Shown: positions 12,090 to 24,999 of the stretch, one piece after another
Layout: each line of letters begins with the position of its first letter
How positions within the stretch are numbered: position 1 is the first letter of the stretch
From: Fratercula arctica
Lineage: Eukaryota > Chordata > Aves > Charadriiformes > Alcidae
Length of the DNA stretch: 64,000 bases
Reading direction: 5' to 3'
Assembly: GCA_947846985.1 (NCBI GenBank)
Contig: CANTUZ010000001.1
Coordinates: 3,224,001-3,288,000, forward strand
Notes under the pieces: model-generated
Database searches by the model: none
Told to the model about the DNA's origin: nothing
What the model saw: only the letters and a program-made list of their open reading frames with translations
Program-made: the position numbers and the translations under genes

Positions 12090-12118
12090 CTAGACTTATT
12101 ATTGAACTAATAATCTAG
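12090..12118. other. AT-rich stem-loop
   Basis: CTAGA (12,090-12,094), one bulged C, then TTATTA (12,096-12,101), a 6-base loop, then TAATAA (12,108-12,113) and TCTAG (12,114-12,118). This makes an 11-bp stem with a single bulge. No flanking direct repeat or family assignment was found. Confidence 0.5.
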
Positions 12119-13690
12119 GAATTTTTATGAACTTCAGAGCTCTGCAATCTTTTCTAACCACATGGCACAGGTTGCTGAGGTATTAGCAGGCATCGGTGAA
12201 AAGCTACTGTGGCTGGACACGCCAGCTTTGTCAACACCTGGGAGCAGGGCTGCGAGGATGAATGAGCTGAGGAGGCGGGTGGATAGAAATGGGATGGACA
12301 CAACAGCCCTAGATAAGACCTTCTTCCTCCCAGGTTTGTACCTTGTGCATTAGTCACGTTATAGCCCCCAAACTATAAATTTGGGTGTCAGAATATATCT
12401 TTAATAAAATGGGTTTGATAGGAGTTGGGGATGCAACCGCATATGTGCTGCCTTCTGGGCTTTGACCACTGCTACATGTGAAGTTGGGTGGATCCTCGAC
12501 CCAAACCAACACAGCTGTACTTGTGTTCTTATGACAGACTGAGCTGGTTAAGATGGATGTCGGTACATCTCTCATTTTAACATCTTTTCTCATGTTAAAG
12601 ACTGAAAGCCAGGATTTTCAGATGTGACTGATGATTTGGAGTACTTGTCTTGAAGGTCTTATAAGAATGATCTTTTAAGAGTGTTTACGTTGGGTTGGTT
12701 TAAGAATCCATCTAACTTGATATCTAGGAGTACTTTCCAGCAGCTGCAATATGTGAAGATGCTGTGTTGCTTGTAAATATCTTTGTCAGTCATTTTAAAT
12801 TTGATATGAAGTGTATTCAGTCGGCATTCACAACCACTGCATTGCTCACTTCACTACCCAGTAAAATGCAATCCCCCGGCTTGAGACCACTCATTACATT
12901 CCCAGAGCGTAATTTCAAATGGTGCATGGAACATTTTGCTCCTTGCTCTGGACACCTGGGCAACTGCGTTGTTTGGTGCTAGGCAGCCCCACATTTTGTT
13001 CAGGAGGCAGAGGTACCTTCGTGGTGATCTCTGCATGGTTTTGCAAAGCTTTTTAATGTCCTTCAGGGTGATAGTTGCCAGTGGGAAGAAAGATACGCAA
13101 TTATTTGTGTTTCAGTTTAAGGCAGACAGTTGATCTTCTGTAAAGTGATTTATATCACTGTGTGAGCTGCCATTGCATGAGATGGTTTTTTTCCACTGCA
13201 AGGCATTTGTGAGACCTACACCCTTTGCATTTTTTGCCTGCCTGTCAATTTGCTTATCTTTCCATTATATTTAATTAGAAACACTGGTTTTGACGATGCC
13301 TCTCCTCGGAGATTGAACACACCAGGCCAGTCTCCGTGTTCCTCACCTGGTAGAAGAACATTGGCTGCCCTGAAGTCACCTGGGGGAAAACAAAGAGGAG
13401 GAAAAACTCACTGTCTCCCTGTGATGGATTACTAACCCATCCCTGGGATATTCCAGAGAGAACAGACATGCAGCCCATGCTGAGAATGAATTACTGGATC
13501 CTATTATAACAAGAGGAATTAAAAAAAAAGGAGAACTGCTCTGGATAATCAGCACCAGCTGCCACTTGCGGGGTACCCCCATCCTCCAGGCGAGCCGCAG
13601 CTGTGATTCATGCCACGTCCCACGTTGTTGCCTGCCTTTAACATCTCAACAATATGACATGTTCTGCTTTAGTACATGCATATTTCTTCC

Positions 13691-13795
13691 TTACGTGTGA
13701 GTTTCCGGCTGCTCACCAAAGATGTAACTCATCCACGAGGAGGACGATGGACGAGGGCGTAGGGGGGAAAAGTTTCCGGCGAGTCTCCGGATGGG
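13691..13795. promoter_or_regulatory. Short CpG-dense patch
   Basis: Nine CpG sites in about 105 bases, including three CCGG and several ACGA sites, in a neighbourhood otherwise poor in CpG. It could mark a small unmethylated regulatory site. A 76-codon frame crosses it (13,654-13,884) but has no recognisable domain. Confidence in function is low. Confidence 0.25.
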
Positions 13796-14367
13796 AGACA
13801 TGGATCTTCTTTTCTTCATCAGCTCCGTGTCAGGGTAATTGGAAGCAACAAGGCAGTGCTGGAAAACGCTGTCATGGATCTTAAGCCTTTGTGGGAGTCA
13901 CTCCTTGTAATATATGGAGTGCTTACAAGACGCCGTGACAACTCCAGCGCACGGCTGACACACTGAGTCTTTCACCTAAGCCAGTGAGGCACGAAAAGAA
14001 GCTGAAAAGTTTTGTGCATTCACAGGGAGAAAAGTCCCAGGGTTGTTTTAGAGGAGAAGAGGGCAGAGGGGGTAACGGAGTCACGGTAGTTTCTAGCTGT
14101 GGGGGCCAAAATTCATCAGACAGCCTGCATTGTGAAACTTGGCATGTGCTTGCTAAGATAGTAGCAGACGGAATTTAAGAGGTCTGTCCTAATCCTGTGC
14201 GCCTGAGACTCTCCCCACCAGTGGTACAAGGAAAAAAGGCATAGTCCACAGCAACCGCAGGACAGTTGTGCCTCTGCAGCGGCACAGTAGGAGATCCTCC
14301 AGAAGCTCAGCACAACCACAGCTCCTGCCAAGAGCTGGCAAGTACACGGGTTGCCACCCCACACATA

Positions 14368-14541
14368 TCATAGAATCATGGAATGGTTTGGGTTGGAAGG
14401 AACCTTAAAGATCATCCAGTTCCAACGCCCCTGCCCTGGGCAGGGACACCTCCCACTAGACCAGGTTGCTCCAAGCCCCGTCCAACCTGGCCTTGAACAC
14501 CTCCAGGGATGGGGAAGCCACAACTTCTCTGGGCAACCTGT
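14368..14541 (-). mobile_element. CR1 LINE 3' end, 5'-truncated
   Basis: Starts with TCATAGAATCATGGAATGG, the reverse complement of the terminal octamer repeats of avian CR1. It continues through the usual GGTTGGAAGGAACC, the CCTGCCCTGGGCAGGGACACC block and CTCTGGGCAACCTG, where similarity stops abruptly. Such 5' truncation is usual for target-primed reverse transcription. The local open frames (for example plus 14,351-14,869) are by-products of reading through it. Confidence 0.9.
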
Positions 14542-17500
14542 CCTTGCAGGCTGCCCCTATTCCCCCTGCACTATCCCATGGACCAGTGCTAACCTTACCA
14601 GGTGTTGGTGGGGTTTTCTTTCCTTCTTCAGTTTTACTCTTTGGAAGAAAAGTCTCTTGTCTTTCTTGGAAGTTGTGTCTTTGTGGATGCATGGTTTTTC
14701 TATGTTTCTGGCACCAAGCATCAGCCCAAACCCTATTGCAACCTGCTCCACACCCAGGAATCTTATAAAGCTCCAGGCCCATAGTCGTCACCTTTCAGGA
14801 GAAGATGAACCTATGAAAAGTGCTTTTTATCTGCCAAGAAAATCACACTTGCAAACTCAGGAGCCCTAAACCCACCCCAGGGAGTCACCGCTTCCCACTC
14901 AGTTACTGCAGAAGGGGACCAGTACCTGGCATCCTCTTGTCTGGCCCCTAGGACCACCCAACACGAATGAGACGCCATGAGACCGAAGTAGCATGTGCTT
15001 GTGTTAATCAGTCTCAAATAATTTTTCTGCCATAATTTTTTCCGAGTGCTGTTTGGTCTCACCTCACCTTTAAACCTTATTTACAGTTTAAGACCTGAAC
15101 ATTTCATTTGATGTACGCTTGTTCCCATGGAAGGACAGTTGCTGAGGAGGGTGAACCCTACACCACATCAGTTTGCTGCAGGCTTTTTGGGCTGGAATTT
15201 GCCCTCAGTCCTCCAAAATCATCCGTACTGCACGTCCCATGAACACTGGGTGCTGGGCATGGTCGGGGGGGGGGGGTTAAAACAAACCCACTCCAGGGGG
15301 ATGAAAAGGAGGAACTCTTAAACAGAGTGTTTCATGTCCTGGCTGGGCTGTAATCCCATCCAGGAAAGTTTTTGCCATTCCCAGTCTCATCCTTTGATCA
15401 CTTCTGGAAAGGCGGTGGATCTGGGGCCTCCGCTGATGACCTGCCACCGGGGCCCAGTAGGGTGGATGGACAATGATGAATTGGTCTGAGGTAAAATGTC
15501 CTACTGCAAAACACATGTGTTGCACATCTTCCCTCCCTCCCACTCCTTGAAAGCCGTTGCAGAAACCAGGTTTCTTCTCTTTTTGGCTCGGAACTATTAA
15601 AAAAATACACTTCAGGAGAGAGTGTGATTGTGCCGATGTGCTTGAGAGATGCTCAGCAGAGTTGGCCCCGCAGCAGGTGAGTCATTTTTGGGAGTTGCAG
15701 CTTCACTCTTCCTGTCCAGGACTAACTCTTGACCACTGCAAGTACAAGGGATTTCTTCCTGACTGCTGTTAAATGCCTTTGTTTTTGTAGGGGAAAAGGA
15801 GTATTTGCAGCTTTTCTCATTTACCTCCATGCTATGGGAGCCTGATACTCTGACTCCAAGGGTTCTTCTCGTGGCCAGAGGTAGAGGTGTGACAAGTCTG
15901 TACTAAAGGGCTCTGTGCAAAGGTGTTTCTATCTGACTAGAGTGGCTTTTTTTTTTTGCTGCAATGAAGCCTGTAAGGCATAAGCAAGGTCAGAATATCA
16001 CTGTGTTAAGCATTAGACGTTTAGGTTGAGACCTACCAAGCTTTTTATCTAGACAGATATGACAGACAAGAGTGGGGAAAGGAAATATTACCGTGAGAAA
16101 TTCAGAGAAATTGAATTTCTTGAACAAAAGCTTCAAGACTTGAGTAATCTAGGTCTCCAGTGCCATCCCAGTGCTTCCCTCTGGTACTTGTTGTCCTGAA
16201 ATTATTTCTTTGTGTTAATGGGTTTCCATAATCCCTTCTGTTATCGCAGCTCGACACATTCTCTCACTGTGGTGCGTGGAGGGTTTTGTTGTTGAGCCAT
16301 GAAAATCAGCAAGGGAGATGGGAAACAGATAGAGGACCTAAAGAAATGCTCTTATTCTCAACAAAGAAATGCTGTGTCTGAGGTTATGCAGGAGTCTGAA
16401 AGCGATAGGAAAGTGCTACAGCCATGGAGGGCAGCGCAGAGTTTGGGGGTGCAGAGGAAGGAGGGCACAGGGGATGGGCAGTGAGGATCTGGGCACCCTT
16501 TCCAAGCCGCAAAGGCTGTCAGCTCCTAAGGAGAAGCCTCAGCAGCCGACCCCACGCAGGCGCCTTTCTGGCAGGCAGATGTTTCTATCGCGTGCTTGGC
16601 AACCATCGAGCACCCAGGTTTTGGCAAGGGGAAGAGTGGAGAGCAAGAGAATGAGTGAGAGCAGAAGATGCAGTCAAAGCCTGGTGAGGCTCAAGTGTCC
16701 ACGTGTACTTTGGAGACGTGAATCCCACCTCAGCGCACATGGCTGTAACACAGTTGGCACGCACACCCACTCATGAACACACACACATCACCTCCCATGG
16801 CAGATGTCTGCAGAAGAGTTGCCCTAAACTGATGGGTAACACAACTAACAATGGTGTGAGGCAGTTATTTGCTTCCAAGTATCCTCCAATAACTTTAATG
16901 CCATTTTGTAAAACCTCTTCAAGGTAAGGGCTGCCACTTTATTATGTGCCTTGTCAAGCATGGTGGGACCTTCAATCATGACTGGGACATCTCCATCATG
17001 ATCACTGTTTCATGGGGTTTGAATAAAATTCCTTTGAAAAGGTAGGGATAAGACCAAAGATCCCTGTCATTGATGTGGTTTGTGCTCTCCCAGAGGGAAA
17101 CCGCCAACCTCAGCTCAAAATGGAGAGAAGGTCAGTGTCAGAAGAACAATGTTTCAGGTTTTTTTCAGGTATTTTTAATCACCTAAAGGCTACTAGAAAG
17201 CTGCATTAATACAAATGACAAGGCAGACTCCAGTTTTACTATAATTTGCTCAAAGCAAAGTTAAATAACACAAACTTGTATGCTGATATTAAGCTAAATG
17301 TAAGATTCAAAAGTAAGAAGCTCTGCATCTAAGGTCTTTGTGATCTTGTCCTTGTACAATGCTTCCTTATGGTTTTGTGTCTTGAAATACACACTAATTT
17401 CTTTCTAGCAAAGGACTCAAAGGACTGGTAAGAAGTTTACAGAGGTCTTATGAGTAGACTCTGTTCATGGAAACCTTGGGCCCTTGACCTCAATGTATTT

Positions 17501-19740
17501 CTGAGAAAGATTGTATGACATGGGGCCTGAAATAGCAAGGACTTGACCCAATGTCTGTGCCTGTGCAAATAAATGAAATGTGCCCAAGATTGTCCTGTGA
17601 CTCTGAGGCCACCTGGCATGGAAGAGCTTGCATCCATGCTTTCAAATTTGAGTAGCCTGCAAATCTAGATAGCTTCACCCCAGCTCCTTGTTGGAAACAG
17701 TTCTTGGCCTCAGATCCCAAACCACAGGTGAATGTGTTGACATACCCAGAAATGTTCTCCAACATTATTCATGAGCTGGTACAGAAATTGCTGTTGGTTC
17801 TAGAAGTCCCTTAGTGAATTACGTCCCCTTTAAGGTCCAGAGTGGCTGGACTCTTGGACAACACTCACTAGCATATTGACTGTTTTCTTGACTAGGTTGA
17901 GATCCTGCTGCTTATAGCACAAGGTGCCACACGTGCTGTGTCTCAGTGCACAGGTTGGTGTGTCAATTCAGCACAGAGCACCACTGGTAACATTTATTAA
18001 CCCAACTCCATGGACTGGGCACCATGGAAATGTCTTGGGTAAGAGCAGGACCAAAACTTTCATCCGCTACAAACCAGAAGGAAGCACGAGAAAACCAACG
18101 GGAGTGGGAAAGTGCTTGTGGTAGAATGATGTAATGACTTCACTTCCCTTCTCATTTCAGTCTGTTTTGAGAAAATCATCCATGTCGCCTCCATTCTTCC
18201 TCACAAGTTAATGCTGGACCTGTTAAATGAATCCCAGTTGCAGCAGCTGGATTGTAAAAGCAGGTAATTAAAAAGCACTACTTCTCTCAGCTATGAACTC
18301 AAGAAGCAGCGCAGCTGCCTTACAGACAAGTGCACACACAGTCACTGTCCTTGCACCAGACAATCTTTGGTACCTCCATTGCATATTATTCATAGTGAGC
18401 CTTCCTGAATTACTGCAAACAAACTGAGACGGTTTCCTCTCCATGCACTGAGTTGCAATCAAATTGAATTTGACTAGAGGAATCTCAGAAACCATGGATT
18501 ATCTCAGTAGTATCTTTTTGTCTCGGGTTTGCATTTGGGTCTCAAGGTTTATTTTCTGACGCCAGGACCTCATGAATTTCCCATTCCCAGCACTTTTCAG
18601 GAACACTGGCTTTTGTCCTCAGATTGTCCCAGGCACACTGATGAGTTGCAGTGCAGACGTAAACAAGGGTAGATGTGGCAGGCTTTTGACTCCTGCTAAA
18701 GAAAGATGCAGGCTAAAGCCTACATCAGCTAGGAGGTGACTTTTCCTGGGTACAACGTGCTCTTGTTTTCTTTTCTGGAGCAATTTTGTATGCCCAAAAG
18801 CAAAATGAGATCTTGCAGGGGGCTGACAGTAGTTCTGACAGGGAAAACAGTGTGGCAACTGGGCTGCAAGGCAAACAAATTGCAGAAAAGTGACCTCTGC
18901 TGTGCTTCCCCCTCCCTGCTGGCAGCCTGGCAGCTGGAGGAAAGCCTCCTGCCCAGCAATGTGGGTTGATACCACAAGACTACCGAACTCTTGATAGGAA
19001 AGGAGTGGGAGAGAAAAGGGGTTATATTCACTGTGAGACAATACTCCATGGCTGCTCTTAACGTGACACTTAGAGCAAGTCATTTGTAATTTGTCAGAAA
19101 TGTCTTCTTCTGACCACCCTTGCGGAGAGGAGGAACAGGAGCAGCTGTTGGCCTCAACCCATCTCATATATTACTATCTGTCTTCGGGACCTGCTAGCAA
19201 GGCTTGGTTGTTTTTTCCAGCATGAAATGTAATGGGATTCTTCAAGGTTTTACTAACTCAGTCTTTCACCACAGAAGGAGACGTGGCTATGGGCAAACAA
19301 GATGGAATTTTGTCTAGGGAATTTGTAAGAGCTCAGAAAGACATGACAAGGGACGAAATGATAGATAGAGGATGCTGACTTGTGAGGGTCAAATTACGGC
19401 CACTCCAGGCTGAGTGTTGAGGGTAGGAAGAGAAAGAGGGAACTGTGGGACCATCTACTTTTGCTGGATGTGCCCACCAGCCATGCTGCAAGCTTTCAGG
19501 TCTTTAGACCACCTTGGCCTAACACTCGAGCTCTCTAGTGGAGGAGACTTTGAGCAGGTTTGGTAGTCTACCTGGAAGACAGCTCATATTTTTGCAAGCT
19601 AAACATATCTTGCATGGGTGAAGCTAAAACAAGGTCCCCAGTGGACGTTGCTTACATCCAGAACAACCGTATGGGCTGATAGGCAGCAGTGTTGGGCAGG
19701 AAGAACATAGGCCATGTTAAAGTTTAATCCTCACTTCACT
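14542..19740. other. Unique non-coding DNA
   Basis: No exon or RNA gene recognised. It includes G12 at 15,265-15,276, an AC-rich stretch at about 16,757-16,790 and the longest open frame outside repeats in the window, 182 codons on the minus strand at 18,619-19,167. That frame has no recognisable domain, has competing open frames in other phases and is not supported by splice signals, so it is not called as a gene. Confidence 0.5.
15265..15276. repeat. G12 homopolymer
   Basis: Twelve consecutive G, directly preceded by GGTC and followed by TTAAAAC. A single run of this length could take part in a quadruplex only with other G runs. Confidence 0.85.
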
Positions 19741-19776
19741 TAGAATCATAAATTCATTTAGACCTTTAAGATCATG
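19741..19776 (-). mobile_element. Tiny degenerate CR1 3' end
   Basis: TAGAATCATAAATTCATTTA followed by GACCTTTAAGATCAT is similar to the reversed CR1 terminus with a short deletion. Only about 35 bases are recognisable, so this is tentative. Confidence 0.35.
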
Positions 19777-20324
19777 GTGAATGCAGCTGGAAAAAACAGT
19801 CTTCATGGGCCATCAGTTCAGAAGTGAGAATAAAGTTTCAAGGATCGGGAATCATGAAACCCATTGGGGCCAACACAGTCCCTGGGAAGGGTGTAGGTGA
19901 TGTTTGCACTGTTGTAGGCTGGACACGTAGAGCTGAGAGCAAACATCACCACCCCAAGGGGACCACCTGCATGTGTATTCTTGCACAAGCCTTTCACAGT
20001 GCCCCACTGTCACAAGCCCTCAGGCAGCAAGACTCGCCTGCCACCCTCATGCTGCTGAGCAGAGACCTAACAGCTTTTGTGCCACCGTTACTGGCCAGGA
20101 GTGAGACAGCAGAGGAACTGAATTCAGCCATCCCATGTAGCTGAGCGTAAACCCCACAGGAATGCATGGGAGCTCCTCGCACAGCTGAGGATGGTCAACA
20201 GTGTGGACATCAAACATGCAGTAAGAGGGGATTACCCAGGGTTCTCCTCAGCAGTCTTTGACTATATAAAAAGGGCTGTAAAGAGGAAGGGAATAAGCTC
20301 TTCTCCGTATCCGCAGGGAACAAG
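19777..20324. other. Unique non-coding DNA
   Basis: A 106-codon plus-strand frame (19,824-20,144) is open but shows no recognisable domain, splice context or family similarity. Nothing else supported. Confidence 0.45.
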
Positions 20325-20586
20325 GCATGAAGTCATGGTCTTAAATGGAGCCCTGGGAGAGCTCTGTTAAACTTGAGAGGCCAGTTGCTAACAGTAAAGC
20401 CAGTTAAGTACTGGTGTAGATTGCCCAGGGAGGCTGATTCTTGAATCAATTGAGGTCTTTAAAAACAGATTAGACAAACATCTGTCAGGAATGGCTTAGG
20501 AACAACTGATCCTGCCTGGAGGCAAAGAAAATGCCTTGATGACCTCTCCTCATCCTTCCAGCCCTCTTTTATTATGATTCTGTGAC
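20325..20586 (+). mobile_element. Old CR1 LINE 3' region
   Basis: Diverged but colinear with older CR1 subfamilies: TCTTAAATGGAG, AGTTAAGTACTGG, ATTGCCCAGGGAGGC, GAGGTCTTTAAAAACAGATT, AGACAAACATCTGTCAGG, CCTGCCTGGAGGC, GATGACCTCTCCTCATCCTT, and a final ATTATGATTCTGTGA terminus. Compared with the young copies it belongs to a different, older lineage in which the (A)GACAAACA(T/C)CTGTCAGG block is typical. Confidence 0.65.
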
Positions 20587-21396
20587 TCGGCTTTCCTGCT
20601 AATCTGCACAATATTTCATGCTCAAGAAATATACCAGTCTCTCAGGACTGAAGAGTTGAGTGTCTTACGACACAGATGGGCAGCAAAAACCTTCTGCAGA
20701 AGTTTCTTCATCGCTAACATGTTCTTTGCAACACAAAGAATATATCTTGATGCTTTGGTATTGCTGGCATAATGTTTCAATAAAGCTAGTTGAATAGTGC
20801 TGAACAATCAGCATCCCTTTATGAAGACAAGCTTATGGCCCAAACTGTTCCACTTCTTTCCAGCTTTATGACGCCACATCCTCCTTGGTAGAAATAGTTA
20901 AGGATGTTCCCAAATGCTCCTCACGGAACAATAGCTTGAGCTTAAAGGCATTACACCCTGTTTTCAGTCACTGTTAGCTCAAATCACCTGTGTGATTTGA
21001 ACCTGGAGGAAGGCAGGCCAAGGTGTTGACATGAATTATGAGGCATATTTTCCACCATCGTTGTTTTTGCAAAGGAATCATCTTAGAAAAGAAGGTGGTA
21101 ACCTGAACAAGGATTGAGGCCAAGGTATGCAAGGAACTATACCCCCAAAAAAGGAGAATCTCTAGCACTGATAAACATGACAGGCAGGGGAGGGGAGAAA
21201 GGAAGTGTTATCAGCGTTATTTAATGAATAAAGCTCTTATGCACAACAAGGTTTCTTGTTACCTGACTTTCTTTTGGAATTGCAGTGGATCTCAGGGAGA
21301 GCTTGGGCAGGGACTGAGGGTAACATTAATGACATCTAAGTTTCAATTTGTAGAGGACAGTTTGCGGTCTGAACTACTCACAAGCTCCTTTCATTG
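20587..21396. other. Unique non-coding DNA
   Basis: No exon, RNA gene or repeat recognised. Open frames are 61 to 67 codons and unremarkable. Confidence 0.5.
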
Positions 21397-21492
21397 TCAC
21401 AGAATCACAGAATGGCAGGGGTTGTGAGGGGCCTCTGGAGATTATCTAGTCCAACCCCCTGCCAGAGCAGGGTCACCCAGAGCAGGTTGCAC
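21397..21492 (-). mobile_element. CR1 LINE 3' end (CACAGAATCACAG-type subfamily)
   Basis: Begins TCACAGAATCACAGAATGGC and contains CTGGAGATTATCTAGTCCAA and AGCAGGGTCACCCAGAGCAG before truncation. The GACCTCTGGAGAT-type tail separates it from the majority GACCTTAAAGAT-type copies in this window and matches the copy at 23,449. Confidence 0.85.
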
Positions 21493-22244
21493 TGGAAAAA
21501 AGATGCGATTCCAGAATGCAAGTCATCTGACTGTTTTCATACACTTATATTAGTAAACTGATGGTAGACTATTTTAGTTATCTACTTGAGAATGATAGAG
21601 ATAATCTTGAAATACCTATTCGTGACCATGGACCTCCACGGGTCAGCTACGAACGCAGAGAGACTGTATGCACTGTTAATGCATAGATTATTTTTTCCCC
21701 TGGTTTCTATTTTCCCAGACTGAGGAACCCCTGAAACTGCTTATGTTGCTTAGGTAGGAGTGTCTGGTGTCAAATCTGAGGGGAAATGCAGAAAAATGGT
21801 AGTTATTGGTCATTTTACAGGTGGTGAGTCCCAGAACTGGGGGATTCATGGTTCCCCTGAAGGTCATGTACGCAATCTAGTAGAGGTGGTTCCCAGCTAT
21901 CTGTTGATGCAGAAACCCGTCTTTTCTTTTTTCCTTCCTTCCCTTGCTGGTGAAGCTTTCCAAGCTAAGACTTAGAAGAAAGCCAGGGTGTCTTCAGGAA
22001 TGACCTTGGATAGTCGTCATCTGGGGTGCAGGATTGTTTGGTACCAAAGGACACTGTGAGCAGAAGGTCTCTAATTCCAGACCACCCCACGCCAGAGCCG
22101 TGCTCCAGCAAGTTTGTTGTGTCTCGGCCTGTGATCAGTACCAGATGCCACGATAATAGCTACAAGAAGTTCTGAAGTAGGCAATGATGAAAAAAAGAGA
22201 CATCTGAAGAAAGTTACTGAACCACCCTGCCATGGCTTGTATTT

Positions 22245-22270
22245 AAAAAAAAAAAAAAAAAAAAAAAAAA
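22245..22270. repeat. A26 homopolymer
   Basis: Twenty-six A. There is no AATAAA signal in the preceding 30 bases and no recognisable coding sequence upstream, so it is listed as a simple repeat rather than a retrocopy tail. Confidence 0.9.
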
Positions 22271-22977
22271 CAAAACTGAAACAAGGTGAAACGGAGCCAA
22301 CATTTGTAGGATCTTGGAGTGCCCCCCTGAGACGTGGCAAAAGGATGGAGTTAATAACATGGACTTTAAAACATCTTCAACTTACCCCAGGATGGGAACC
22401 CCAAAACTCTGAGGTATCCACAATTGCTTTGCAGTCTTACAAATTGTGGTCAGTGCTTTTTAATCCTCAAGGCCTAATTTTCTTTCTGCTTTCTCATGCA
22501 TACTTATAATTCAACAAGTGGGGAAGAGCTAGGCAGGGCCATCAGAGCATAAGCAGATTGGGGAAAGAAACTGAAATTTTGGTGTATTCATTTTCTGTCT
22601 CCTAAGTAATTTTTTTTTCCTTTTTCTTTATTTTTAATTGGGTTGGGACAATATGAATGAAAATATTAGGAAACCCCTCACTGATACATGTCTCGGTGAG
22701 TTTGAGATGGCAGCTCCCATTTCCTATGTTTACTGTTGCTTTTGATGTTACCTAATGAACGTAGATCCTCTAAAAGATTCTCTTTAGGGGCTTTAAATCT
22801 GGAAACCATTTGACAATTAAGCCAGAAGACGCAACGGGGTGTGTTTTATGGGCCCCATTAATACATGTCTGGAGGGGCGGGGGGGCTGCAGTGTGGCCTC
22901 TGCCTTCACCCGCCCATGCTGTGTATTAACGGTCTGATAAAATTCACTCTGGAGTGCTTTATTGCTATGATATCATT

Positions 22978-23006
22978 TAAAATAAAATAAAATAAAATAA
23001 AATAAA
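22978..23006. repeat. (TAAAA)n microsatellite
   Basis: About five perfect TAAAA units. Ordinary AT-rich microsatellite. Confidence 0.85.
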
Positions 23007-23448
23007 CGGGGAAGGGGACAAGAGTTTGTTGTTCTAAGGGAAAGCCCAGCCAAGATTAGATGACAAAAACACATTACGACAAATAAGCTTCTCTCTGATC
23101 ACTCCCCTAACACGCACAGAAATTACCAAGCTTGCCACTTTGGGGTGGCCACCATGCTTGGCAGCGTGAGCTATCTGCAAGGTGGCAGCAAGGCTGTCTC
23201 TGCTTCGACTGCAGGCAAAACTTGTCCAGAAGTCATCAGCATCAAGGGTATGCTTGGTGTCCCTGAATGCTTTGCCTTGTGTCTTCTCTGAGTGCCACTT
23301 CTGTCTGACACGGACCATGGCAGGAAAGTGTTTTCAAGGGCTTTGAATTGGTGGGTTTAGGACTAATCTGCTGCAAGGTGTTGAGCATTCTCAGTTTCTG
23401 CTTCAGCAGGTGCTCCTGCTTCAGCATGGGCACCATGCAGACCTGAGA

Positions 23449-23531
23449 TCACAGAATCACAGAATGGCAGGGTTGGAAGGGACCTCTGGAGATCATCTAG
23501 TCCAACCCCCTGCCTAAGCAGGGTCACCTAG
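23449..23531 (-). mobile_element. CR1 LINE 3' end, strongly truncated
   Basis: TCACAGAATCACAGAATGGC, GGAAGGGACCTCTGGAGATC, CTAGTCCAACCCCCTGCC and AGCAGGGTCACCTAG are all visible before the sequence leaves CR1. Same subfamily type as the copy at 21,397. Confidence 0.85.
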
Positions 23532-24999
23532 GTCTTTGTTAAGCTGTTTGCTGACATGGACCAATGGCCAACACCAGCTGAAGGACACGTCTACCAGCAG
23601 CAGACTGTGTGGGAAGCCTGCAAAGGTCATGCAATGTTTCTGAGAGCTGTCCTACTGACAAGGACAAGGTGGGGTGAGGTGAGCAGTTCCAGCTCTTGTT
23701 AGGTTAATATACTACCCTCTTTCTGAGAGAGCCCAGCTCCCCAGGTGAAATCCAGGTAGTGGTTCCAAGTACACTGTGGACTCAGCTCGTTATGTGGGCA
23801 GTGAAGTGTCTCCGTAGCAAAAATAACAAGAAGATTAGGCTGAGACTGCTAAATTTGGAGATGTGAGGATTTGACTCTCCAGAGCCCTTCTGCTGGCATC
23901 GCATTCAAACCCTGCGTTCCTCCAGAATATTATTTCCATGAAAAAAACCACAGTGGGAAGGGGGACAGGAGCTTTTCCAATCCAGTCCACTCTGCTTTAT
24001 GGCTCCTAAGGTACATGGCTGCAGACTGTTACTCATCTCAGAGCTGAGGACATGAATGAGCTTTCTGTTTGGAAAGCTTTCAGAGACGTGCTGAAGCTGG
24101 TTCTTATGCAGCCAGCAAAGGGAACCATCAGGGCAAAACATGCCTGAAAGGAGAAATTGAAAACAGCCTTGGAAGAAAATGTGTATACATGTGGCATGAC
24201 ATTTATTTATTATCCTGTGCTGCAGAGCTCTTGCCCAAGCAGAGTTGAAAGCTTAGTGAAAACGGTGGATTTTTCTAAGCTCTACCAGGATTTAGACCCT
24301 CCAGCAAATGTATAAACAAGGAACATTTTCAAAGTCTTCTCCTACTAATGGTTATTCATAACTATTTTAGGGACCTGCTGTTCCGTCTGACTGACAGCAC
24401 TGAAAAGGAAAAAAGATCCCAAATGCGGTCTTTCTGCTCCATGATTTGCCTAACAGCTGGTCATAATGCAAAGTCCATTTTCTGCTCCTGCCACAGCTGC
24501 TTTGACATCTGTGTAAAGGAGGAGAAGCGACGGGGACTGATTGGGCTTGGGAGATTAGAGGTAATTGCTTTTTGTTCCCGTAGCTCTGAGGAAGAGGGTG
24601 ATGGACCAGGTCTTGCTATAGGACACAAACCCACTTCCCTGTTCCTGTTGGCACAAATTAAATCCTTGGGATAAAATTAGGAAAAACATGCTGATGCCTG
24701 ACCTGGGAGAGGAATGGATGTAAGGACACACTGAATGCCAGGACCTGGCATCCCCACCCTTGGCAAAGTGAACACCTCTGGGAAAAATCTCTTAACTTTC
24801 CTAGACCTCCATCTCCCCCCATCACCAGTGGATGATCATTCTTCATCACCTGCAGAGGAAGGCTGCAATTCCCAGGTCATTGGTATTGGCTAACCAGCAG
24901 CCTGGCACGAGGGAGAGATGATCTTATCTCAGTATGGTGGGATGGACTGGACAAGACTTCATGCTTCCTCCGTCCTTATCTTTTGTGATACTGTGAAAA
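23532..24999. other. Unique non-coding DNA
   Basis: No exon, RNA gene or further repeat recognised. The 108-codon frame at 24,348-24,674 (plus) is cysteine-containing but matches no domain I know and lacks splice support. Confidence 0.5.

Larger units (their letters stand above)
11491..14367. other. Unique non-coding DNA
   Basis: No exon or RNA gene recognised. Contains a pyrimidine-rich tract at about 11,860-11,950 that yields a Phe/Leu-rich open frame, a stem-loop at 12,090-12,118 and a CpG cluster at 13,691-13,795. The remaining open frames are under about 85 codons. Confidence 0.55.
21493..23448. other. Unique non-coding DNA
   Basis: Contains an A26 run and a TAAAA microsatellite, listed separately. 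The bases just left of the A run were inspected as a possible processed pseudogene, but no parent gene was recognised. No exon supported. Confidence 0.5.

Noticed and set aside
22080..22270. Possible processed pseudogene ending in A26
   Set aside because: No parent gene recognised, no AATAAA before the A run, and I could not see flanking duplications. Bird CR1 rarely makes processed pseudogenes.
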